NCBI RefSeq assembly: GCF_015354735.1
Contig: NZ_JACEFJ010000016.1
Coordinates: 39,584-103,583, forward strand
From: Pararhodonellum marinum
GTDB lineage: Bacteria > Bacteroidota > Bacteroidia > Cytophagales > Cyclobacteriaceae
DNA length: 64,000 nucleotides
Direction of reading: 5' to 3'
This document shows, one piece after another, positions 53,802 through 61,036 of the stretch (positions are counted from its first letter, which is position 1; each line of letters starts with the position of its first letter). The notes beneath the pieces are model-generated. The model did not search any database. It saw nothing but the letters and a program-made list of their open reading frames with translations, and had not been told where the DNA came from. Both the position numbers and the translations under genes were made by a program.

Positions 53802-54806
53802 ATGATCAACACTGACATTTGCATTATCGGAGCCGGTCCAGTGGGCCTTTTTGCAGTATTTGAAGCGGGTTTGTTGAAAATGCGCTGCCACTTGGTGGAT
53901 GCATTGCCTCAGGTCGGTGGACAGCTTTCAGAAATCTATCCCCAAAAGCCGATTTATGACATTCCTGGATATCCAGAAGTGAAAGCACAGGAATTGGTGG
54001 ACAACCTGATGAAGCAAATAGCGCCGTTTAAACCCACATTTTCCCTTGGAGAACGCATTGATTTTCTGGAGAAACAAAAAGACGGTTCCTTTGTACTCAC
54101 CACCAATGACAAGACACAGATTCATGCCAAGGTGGTGGTCATTGCAGGAGGATTGGGTTGTTTTGAGCCCCGAAAGCCAGTGTTGGAAAATCTAGAGCAC
54201 TTTGAAGGCAAAGGCATCACCTACATGGTGAAAGATCCGGAAACCTTCAGAGACAAGAAAGTGATTCTGGCTGGAGGAGGAGACTCAGCCTTGGATTGGA
54301 CCATCTATTTGTCCAACTTGGCCCAAAGGGTAACTTTGGTCCATAGAAATGAAACTTTCCGTGGAGCACCGGACAGTGCTGCCAAGGTTTTTGACCTAGC
54401 CAATCAAGGTAAGATTGACCTTATCCTCAGTGCCAACCTGAAAAAGCTGGGAGGAAATGGCAGGTTGAACAGTGTCATCCTCGAAAACAAAACCAAAGAA
54501 GAAATCATCATTGATGCGGATTATCTGATCCCCTTGTTTGGCTTAAGTCCTAAATTGGGCCCCATCGCCAACTGGGGATTGAACATAGATAAAAATGCCA
54601 TTGAAGTGGATACCACAGATTATTCCACGAATGTAAAGGGGATTTATGCCATTGGGGATATCAATACCTATGAAAATAAATTAAAACTGATCCTTTGTGG
54701 GTTCCATGAAGCCGCTTTGATGGCCCATAGCGCATTCAAATACGTCTATCCTGATCAGAAACTTAGTTTTAAATACACCACAGTCAATGGGGTGAATGCA
54801 TTTTAA
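53802..54806 (+). CDS. Ferredoxin-NADP reductase, thioredoxin-reductase-like
   Basis: This 334-residue flavoprotein has the FAD site DICIIGAGPVGLFAVFEAG (residues 5-23), VGGQLSEIYPQKPIYDIPG (typical of the type 2 reductase group such as YumC), the NADPH site VILAGGGDSALDWTI and GIYAIGDINTYENKLKLI near the end. The CxxC redox pair of true thioredoxin reductase is absent. It probably passes electrons between NADPH and the ferredoxin encoded 15 nt downstream. The pair is likely controlled by the upstream MarR protein. Confidence 0.9.
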   Translation: MINTDICIIGAGPVGLFAVFEAGLLKMRCHLVDALPQVGGQLSEIYPQKPIYDIPGYPEVKAQELVDNLMKQIAPFKPTFSLGERIDFLEKQKDGSFVLTTNDKTQIHAKVVVIAGGLGCFEPRKPVLENLEHFEGKGITYMVKDPETFRDKKVILAGGGDSALDWTIYLSNLAQRVTLVHRNETFRGAPDSAAKVFDLANQGKIDLILSANLKKLGGNGRLNSVILENKTKEEIIIDADYLIPLFGLSPKLGPIANWGLNIDKNAIEVDTTDYSTNVKGIYAIGDINTYENKLKLILCGFHEAALMAHSAFKYVYPDQKLSFKYTTVNGVNAF

Positions 54807-54821
54807 TTTTAGATTTGCACC

Positions 54822-55142
54822 ATGGTAACTTTTACAGTAGAAGATTTGGACGGCAAACGTCAGGATATTGAAGCTCCGGATGACATGGGGCTAAGTTTGA
54901 TGGAAATTCTAAAGGCCTCTGAATACCCCGTTTTGGCCACTTGCGGCGGGATGGCACTATGTGCCACCTGTCATGTAGAAATATTGGAAGGAAAAGATGG
55001 TTTGGGAGAGGCCACCGATGTGGAATTGGATCAGTTGGAAACCCTTCCCGAACTCTTTCCCACAAGCCGATTGGCCTGTCAGATCCGCATCAGTGAATTG
55101 CTCGATGGTGCCGTGATCAAATTGAGAGGAGAAGACAATTAA
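54822..55142 (+). CDS. 2Fe-2S ferredoxin (adrenodoxin/putidaredoxin type)
   Basis: This 106-residue protein carries four cysteines with the spacing C-x5-C-x2-C-x35-C (Cys41, 47, 50 and 86) in ATCGGMALCATCHVEI and SRLACQIRI, as in the vertebrate-type [2Fe-2S] ferredoxins. It follows the reductase by 15 nt and must be co-transcribed. The electron acceptor is not encoded nearby; iron-sulfur assembly or an oxygenase elsewhere are possibilities. Confidence 0.92.
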   Translation: MVTFTVEDLDGKRQDIEAPDDMGLSLMEILKASEYPVLATCGGMALCATCHVEILEGKDGLGEATDVELDQLETLPELFPTSRLACQIRISELLDGAVIKLRGEDN

Positions 55143-55520
55143 AGCCACACCAAGGTACGAATCATAAAATCTCAGGGAAACCGCTGAAATTGCGAATTCT
55201 TTGAGATTAATTTTTAATGGTTATCGGCTTTTTTGCCACTAACCCAATATTCATCTTCAAAAGGGTTGGAAGTCGGAAGTCCCCCGCCTGTCACCTGCAT
55301 TTCAGTTTGGTGGCGAGAATTATATTGAATTACCATTTTACTGGCATCATTGCCTACATTTATGTTATTTTTTTTAAAATCTTTTATGGTAAAAATTGAA
55401 ATTGGATATCCATTCCTTTACCAGAAATAGCTGCATCGAAATGACCCCTCTACTCGAAAATCCGGCTCATCCCCAAAGGAGTCTCATTTTGTTGAGCGAG
55501 AAGGAGACGGTTTACAAACC
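55143..55520. other. Convergent intergenic region without recognisable gene
   Basis: This 378-nt gap lies between the ferredoxin gene (plus) and the antiporter gene (minus). A weak stem, AATCTCA (about 55168) with TGAGATT (about 55202) followed by AATTTTTAA, might end the ferredoxin transcript. It is free of the heptamer and palindrome repeats found to its left. No protein or RNA gene could be supported. Confidence 0.4.
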
Positions 55521-57683
55521 TTATTTTCTCCTAAACAACTTACTCACCGTCTTTCCAAAATCATCTATCATGCCCACACTGTTCAGCAAAGGATTAAACA
55601 GTGAAGTACCACCAATAGCAGTATACCCTTTTTGGTCAAAATCAGATTGCATGGGGTAAATCAAAATGTAATTGTTGTTCTGGAAATATTTGTTGAGGTA
55701 CTTGGGCAATTTATCCATCACCGGGTCAAATGATCCACCGTTTTTTCTGCTCATCACGACCACCAAGGCGTCGTTTTTTGACAAATCTCTGGACAGGATC
55801 AAAAAATCTTCCCAGTCTGGGAAATCAAAAAAACTGGCTTCTATTTGAAATTTTTCCTGGACCTGTCTGATATAGTCCAAAGTTTCACTTTGAACATAAA
55901 ATTGAATGGCTGCCCCGGTATTCCGGCCAATGTTCCAGATTCGCAAAAGCCAAAAAAGAAATCCTATCTCCTTTTCGGCATTTTTAGGTACCACAACCAA
56001 ATACCTTCCTATGGTATTGATGGGCTGTTGGTTGTGATAAATCATGGTAGTGGCATTGCATCTGCTGAGGATACCTTCTGTCAAATTTCCCAAAAAGGAA
56101 TCAGAGATTCCAGCATGCCTGTGCAATCCCATGATAATGTCTGTCACCTTGTTTTCCTTGACCACGTTGGTAATCCCATTGACCACATTGGAATCATATC
56201 GGATCAGCTCAGTGAGAATATTGTCTGTGGCAGAAGCTGATTTGCTGGCTGTTTCCAAGAGTTTTTTGGCATTCTTTTCCTTGGAAATGTCCTCCGAATC
56301 CGAGGGTATGATATTAAGGGCCAAAAGGGTGTTTTTTGAAGATTGCGTTTTGATGGTGACCCCAAGGTTGATCAATTCCTCGATGTTTTCGGGATAATTG
56401 ACCGGAATAAGAATTTTTTCCCCTGAATCCGAATCATCCTCTGCTTCGTTGCCCTCGGCTTCTTCCAAGGCCAATTGCATGGCTCCCTTCTGAGCGACAA
56501 AGGAGGCAATGGTACAAGTAACCAAGATCATCAGAATGGTACCATTGAGGATGCTGTCTCCGAGAAGTCGAACAGGTTCACCAGCAGCCGTCTCCGCTAT
56601 GATGATGTTATAGCCTACCAATACTGCCGCCAAAGTAGCAGCAGCCTGTGCATTGCTTAAACCAAAAATAACATTCCTTTGAGCAATTGAAAAGTTAAAG
56701 GTTTTTTGGGTAAACCAAGCAGCGAGAAACTTCGAGACCGTGGCTACTACCGTCATCACTACCGCTACAACGATGGTTTCCAAATCATTGAAAAACACCC
56801 GATAATCAATCAACATGCCCACACCTATCAGGAAAAAGGGAATAAACAACGCATTGCCTACGAAATCAATCCGGTTCATCAAAGGTGAAGTATGAGGAAT
56901 CAGCCGGTTCAATGCCAAACCAGCCAAAAAGGCCCCGATAATGGCTTCAATTCCAGCGGCTTCTGCCAAAAATGCGCCTAAAAAAACCAATCCCAAAACA
57001 AATATATACTGGGAAATACTGTCATTGTTTCTTTTGAAAAACCACCTGCCCACCAAAGGAAAAAGCAAGGAAACCACCAAGGCAAAAATGGTCACCGAAA
57101 CTCCTAATCTGATCCAAAAGTCATTGGTCAATTCTCCTTTATACATACCGGCAATGACGGCCAAAACCAATAGGGCCAACGTATCGGTAATCATTGTACC
57201 TCCCACGGTGATGTTCACGGCCTTGTTTTTGATCACTCCCATTTTGCTGATGATGGGGTAAGCTATCAGGGTATGGGAAGCAAACATACTGGCCAACAAA
57301 ACTGACGTGGGTACCCCGAATCCCAGTACATAAATCCCAACTGCAGTGCCCAGTATCATAGGGATCAAAAAGGTGTATAAACCGAAAACCACACTTTTTC
57401 CACTGTTTTTCTTAAAGTCAGCCATGTCTATCTCCAGGCCTGCCAGAAACATGATGTAGAGAAGACCGACTGTTCCGAACAATATCACTGAACTGTCCCT
57501 CTCCAAAATATGAAAGCCATTGGGCCCTAAAATGGCTCCGGCGATGATCAAGCCAATCAACTGCGGAATCTTGATTTTATTGAGTAGAATAGGTGCAAAA
57601 AGAATGATGAAAAGTATGACAGAAAAGATCAATACAGGATTCTCCAGAGGCAATGAAAAACTTAAATCGGCTAATAGGACCAT
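55521..57683 (-). CDS. CPA2-family cation:proton antiporter with cytosolic C-terminal domain
   Basis: This 720-residue protein has a membrane part of about twelve helices (residues 10-395) with NKIKIPQLIGLIIAGAILGPNG, MFLAGLEIDM, and the EAAGIEAIIGAFLAGLALNRLIP transport region, typical of KefB/NapA-type exchangers. A soluble part (about 430-720) resembles tandem universal-stress-protein domains, with ILIPVNYPENIEELINLG at its start. It would exchange Na+ or K+ for protons. A TAnnTTTG element lies upstream, and it is transcribed separately from the DUF389 gene 121 nt away. Confidence 0.9.
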   Translation of the reverse strand: MVLLADLSFSLPLENPVLIFSVILFIILFAPILLNKIKIPQLIGLIIAGAILGPNGFHILERDSSVILFGTVGLLYIMFLAGLEIDMADFKKNSGKSVVFGLYTFLIPMILGTAVGIYVLGFGVPTSVLLASMFASHTLIAYPIISKMGVIKNKAVNITVGGTMITDTLALLVLAVIAGMYKGELTNDFWIRLGVSVTIFALVVSLLFPLVGRWFFKRNNDSISQYIFVLGLVFLGAFLAEAAGIEAIIGAFLAGLALNRLIPHTSPLMNRIDFVGNALFIPFFLIGVGMLIDYRVFFNDLETIVVAVVMTVVATVSKFLAAWFTQKTFNFSIAQRNVIFGLSNAQAAATLAAVLVGYNIIIAETAAGEPVRLLGDSILNGTILMILVTCTIASFVAQKGAMQLALEEAEGNEAEDDSDSGEKILIPVNYPENIEELINLGVTIKTQSSKNTLLALNIIPSDSEDISKEKNAKKLLETASKSASATDNILTELIRYDSNVVNGITNVVKENKVTDIIMGLHRHAGISDSFLGNLTEGILSRCNATTMIYHNQQPINTIGRYLVVVPKNAEKEIGFLFWLLRIWNIGRNTGAAIQFYVQSETLDYIRQVQEKFQIEASFFDFPDWEDFLILSRDLSKNDALVVVMSRKNGGSFDPVMDKLPKYLNKYFQNNNYILIYPMQSDFDQKGYTAIGGTSLFNPLLNSVGMIDDFGKTVSKLFRRK

Positions 57684-57705
57684 ATTTGTAAAATCTAAAT
57701 CTGGT

Positions 57706-57731
57706 CAAAAATACCAAAAATCAGATTCCAA
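57706..57731 (-). promoter_or_regulatory. Candidate promoter of the antiporter gene
   Basis: On the minus strand TATTTTTG (57706-57713) matches TAnnTTTG, with a TTG (57729-57731) 15 nt upstream of it, roughly the spacing of a -33 element. The -7 element is 23 nt from the ATG. Confidence 0.4.
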
Positions 57732-57804
57732 TAAACCTGTCCATAAAAATAAACTGAAATGTAAATATTGTTGAGATGAAATTTGTAAAAGAATCCGTCT
57801 CTAT

Positions 57805-59691
57805 TCAGTAGAGTTTAATTCCTGCCCTGAGTTCCAATTCAAGGGCCTCTCCCACCAATTCTTCCAGTTCATCCTTGACCTGTCTCAACTCAGGTTCACC
57901 AAGCGGTCTTTCTGAGATCACCGTAACCGACATGCGGAGCGGACTCAAACTTCGCACATTTACATCCCTGAGTATGCCGTGCTCAGTTTCGTAGCCACTT
58001 AATCTTTGGATGATTTTGTTTTCTTTTACCATCTTGGTAAACCCAAAAGCAAGTGGTGTACTGATTCCAATGACAAAAATCAGGGAGATTAACAAGCCTT
58101 TTCTGGCCAACTTAAACGGGCTGAATCCCAAAAGCAAAAAGGTAAGTGCTGCGGCAAGCACCATCCCGCCCAGGTTGGTGACCAGCAATAAAAAAGATCC
58201 AATAAATACCGGCCAATCCGCCCAGCCCAATCCAATTCCCGAAACGGCCAAAGGTGGTACTAGGGCCACAGCAATGGCTACACCTGCCAGTGTTTTGGCA
58301 ATTTCCTTTTTTGCATGGGCATAGGCACCCGCTACCCCTGAACCTACGGCTACCCCTAGGTCCAGTAAATTAGGCCGGATTCTAGCGGTGATCTCACTGT
58401 TCAGGGTGTTCAAAGGAGTCATCCATGTAATCAACACTGCGCACACATATCCCACCAACAAACCAAGTCCAATGGCTTTTAAGCTGTCTTTAACCAAGGA
58501 TTGGTCTTGCCTCAGTACGCCCATAGATAAGGAAATGATGGGATTCATCAGGGGGGCCAGGATCATCGCGCCAATGATTACAGGAGAGGAATTCCCGAAA
58601 AGCCCAAAAGTAGCGATCAGGGTAGAAAGGAACATGAGGACCAAAAAACTGGAAGTAGTCTTTGAATTGTCTCTCAATATGGTAAACAACCAAGTAAATT
58701 CTTCCGTGGTGGCATGGTTGATAAATGGCAAAGGACGACCCAATAACTCTTTTCTCAACTCCCCACGAGGTAAAGCCTGGGTTTTAAAAACCTCTTTGTG
58801 TTTTTTGACATCATTGGTTTCCAAAAGTCTTCCTGGCACAATATCCAATACCCCCGGCACCACTTCCAGCTCGATTTCTTTGGCAGACATTAGCGTACTG
58901 TCCAAGGAAAACTCCACCGCAATGTCGCTTTTGATGGTCATTTTTTGGGTTTTGATATGGGCAGCAAAATCAGGTAGGCTGTTGTTCCCTTTGGATCTGA
59001 AAATACTGGTAAACCCAAATTTCATCAAGCCAGATACACTGTGGGGGGCAATGATCAAATTATGCATCATCCCGTCATTGATAAATGAATCAGCAATGAT
59101 TCTTCTGGATAAAAGAGAGCTTTTCCCATGCTGTACGACCACCATGCCCACTGCGGCAGTTTTGATCACCTCGGGCTCCTTACCCTCCTTCTCCAGCACG
59201 ATGTCAAATGCCTGTACTTCCACTCTCCTAAATAATTTGAAAAAATTAAGTATGTTTTTCCACTTCCTTTTGAAATAATTGGTTTCGGTATTGCCATACA
59301 TCACATTCATGGTTTCCCCGATCACCAGGTTATTGAACACCGGTCTGCCATTGGCCATGAGCAAATCCACTTTCATGGTTTTTTCTGTTTCCAGAATATT
59401 TTGAAGTGCTGTCTGGAGCTTTGAAGAAATGCCAAAGCCCTGTCTGATGTGGTTCATTTCTGGATGCGGCAGATACCCCAGCTTCCAGTTTTTTTCTATG
59501 GCCACAGGCAAAAATTCGCGCAATTGATCGTCAGAAAGGTAGGTGACAATGAAGTCATCCATCCCCAATTCTAATGTAAGATCAGCTTTAAATGCGACCG
59601 CAATTTTGAGGTGTTGTTCAAACAAAGGCACAAGGTCCGCTAAGACCTCATCCTTAAGTTTTTGATCATACAAAAGGGTGATTCCTTTCAT
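57805..59691 (-). CDS. DUF389 membrane protein with degenerate lipid-kinase-like N-terminal domain
   Basis: This 628-residue protein has two parts. Residues about 340-560 form the DUF389/TIGR00341 membrane region with SSPVIIGAMILAPLMNPIISLSMG, VAVGSGVAGAYAHAKKEIAKTLAGVAIA and VALVPPLAVSGIGLG. Residues 1-300 resemble a diacylglycerol-kinase-like fold (INDGMMHNLIIAP, FAAHIKTQKMTI, EIELEVVPGVLDIVPG), but the nucleotide-binding GGDGT motif is not present. The N-terminal part may therefore bind a lipid or nucleotide without catalysis. The function of DUF389 proteins is not established. Confidence 0.8.
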   Translation of the reverse strand: MKGITLLYDQKLKDEVLADLVPLFEQHLKIAVAFKADLTLELGMDDFIVTYLSDDQLREFLPVAIEKNWKLGYLPHPEMNHIRQGFGISSKLQTALQNILETEKTMKVDLLMANGRPVFNNLVIGETMNVMYGNTETNYFKRKWKNILNFFKLFRRVEVQAFDIVLEKEGKEPEVIKTAAVGMVVVQHGKSSLLSRRIIADSFINDGMMHNLIIAPHSVSGLMKFGFTSIFRSKGNNSLPDFAAHIKTQKMTIKSDIAVEFSLDSTLMSAKEIELEVVPGVLDIVPGRLLETNDVKKHKEVFKTQALPRGELRKELLGRPLPFINHATTEEFTWLFTILRDNSKTTSSFLVLMFLSTLIATFGLFGNSSPVIIGAMILAPLMNPIISLSMGVLRQDQSLVKDSLKAIGLGLLVGYVCAVLITWMTPLNTLNSEITARIRPNLLDLGVAVGSGVAGAYAHAKKEIAKTLAGVAIAVALVPPLAVSGIGLGWADWPVFIGSFLLLVTNLGGMVLAAALTFLLLGFSPFKLARKGLLISLIFVIGISTPLAFGFTKMVKENKIIQRLSGYETEHGILRDVNVRSLSPLRMSVTVISERPLGEPELRQVKDELEELVGEALELELRAGIKLY

Positions 59692-59884
59692 TTCTGATAA
59701 AAATTGGTGTGTTGCAAATGATTGAAACTATCTTCTAAGCTATAGGTTTAACCCACTTTTTCCTCACAGGTTTGAAATGGTCATGTCCTGATCGGACTTT
59801 TGTCATTGTTGGCAAAGGTCTTTTATGTAATTCGGCTCAAGGCAACCTAAAGGTACTCAATATCCTCCAATGGCTGGGAATAAA

Positions 59885-59932
59885 AGTAAAAACCCTGAAA
59901 ACGGGAAGTTGAACAATTCCGGTTTTCAGGGT
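59885..59932 (-). terminator. Rho-independent terminator after the PorP-like gene
   Basis: Read on the minus strand, ACCCTGAAAAC pairs with GTTTTCAGGGT (59892-59902 with 59922-59932) around a loop of about 19 nt, followed by TTTTTACTTTT. It starts 27 nt past the PorP stop. Confidence 0.8.
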
Positions 59933-59958
59933 AAATAAATTCGTTTTTAAGAAAGAAT

Positions 59959-60933
59959 CTAGAACCAGCGCTGATTTCTCATCCTGATGTTTTTAGGCGC
60001 AATGTAATAGCCAATGGAGATTTCATGAGAATTGTTTCTCAGGTTATTCAAGGCATTGGTATTGTGGTCATAGGCATAGCCAATCCTCAAATCATTCATC
60101 ACAAAGAGTTCAAAGATCATGGCAATGGCATTTCGGCTGCTGAGGTCACTTTGCAGGTTATCCTTCCACCATTTTACATTTGACCTGTAAGATGCCCCTA
60201 TCCAGAATGTTTCCATAAACAAGAACATGCCATTAAGGTCATAACTGGTAGGCCCACCTTTGACTTCCTTGAATAAGAAAGAGGGTTTGAACTGAATGTT
60301 TTCCGAAATCGGTAAAAAAGCTCCGGCCGTTAGGAAATAATGGAAGTCATGGTAAGCCAAGGCGATTTCCTCCCGCTCCAGACTTTGCTTTCCTATCAGA
60401 TTGTATACACTGAATCCTGCATAAAAACGCTGGGTATTGAAAAAGATACCTGCATTCATATTGGGTGTAAACATGTTGATTCTTCCTTCGGGAATGTTGG
60501 GATCGTTGAAATCATTGGGATTCAACATAGACCCGTCTATGACATATTCAGAGACGCCACCACTGACTCCCAAACCAAGAAAGGACTCATACCCCACCTG
60601 TATCCGATAGGCATAAGTCAATAATGCAGAGGAGGTCTGTGCAGGGCCTAACCGGTCCGAAAGGATAGATGCACCGAAACCCATCAATCCCTCATTGGCG
60701 CTTAAGTCAGCCGTAACCGTAAAGGTTTTGGGAGCACCAGGGAAATTAACCCACTGACTCCTGTAAGTGGATTGAACATAAGGTTCTCCTTTGTACCCTG
60801 CATATCCCGGATTGACATGCAAACCATTGAAGATGTACTGGCTAAACTGCGGGAGCTGTTGGGCAAAAGACCCCCCGGTAGCCCAGAGGGCTACCAGTAG
60901 GGTAATTGTCATTAATTTAAAAGTGCCTTTCAT
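59959..60933 (-). CDS. PorP/SprF-family type IX secretion outer-membrane protein
   Basis: This 324-residue protein has a signal peptide (residues 1-24, ending GSFAQQ) and the family start QLPQFSQYIFNGLHVNPGYAGYKG, YRSQWVNFPGAPKTFTVTAD, GFGASILSDRLGP and a beta-barrel C-terminus ending IRMRNQRWF. SprF-like proteins are needed for secretion or surface attachment of particular type IX substrates with the gliding-type C-terminal domain. Its gene lies 103 nt downstream of such a substrate, so the two probably form a secretion pair. Confidence 0.93.
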   Translation of the reverse strand: MKGTFKLMTITLLVALWATGGSFAQQLPQFSQYIFNGLHVNPGYAGYKGEPYVQSTYRSQWVNFPGAPKTFTVTADLSANEGLMGFGASILSDRLGPAQTSSALLTYAYRIQVGYESFLGLGVSGGVSEYVIDGSMLNPNDFNDPNIPEGRINMFTPNMNAGIFFNTQRFYAGFSVYNLIGKQSLEREEIALAYHDFHYFLTAGAFLPISENIQFKPSFLFKEVKGGPTSYDLNGMFLFMETFWIGASYRSNVKWWKDNLQSDLSSRNAIAMIFELFVMNDLRIGYAYDHNTNALNNLRNNSHEISIGYYIAPKNIRMRNQRWF

Positions 60934-61036
60934 CTGTTTTTCATTTGATTTTTAACGGTCAGATGGAATCTCGCTTGGTAAATAACCATTCCACTTTGTG
61001 ACATACTTAATTAGACTCGATTTCATCATTTTACTT

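Noticed and set aside
58388..59278. Open frame of 296 codons on the plus strand
   Set aside because: It lies wholly opposite the DUF389 gene, whose protein has clear domains; the plus-strand product looks like reverse-frame translation.
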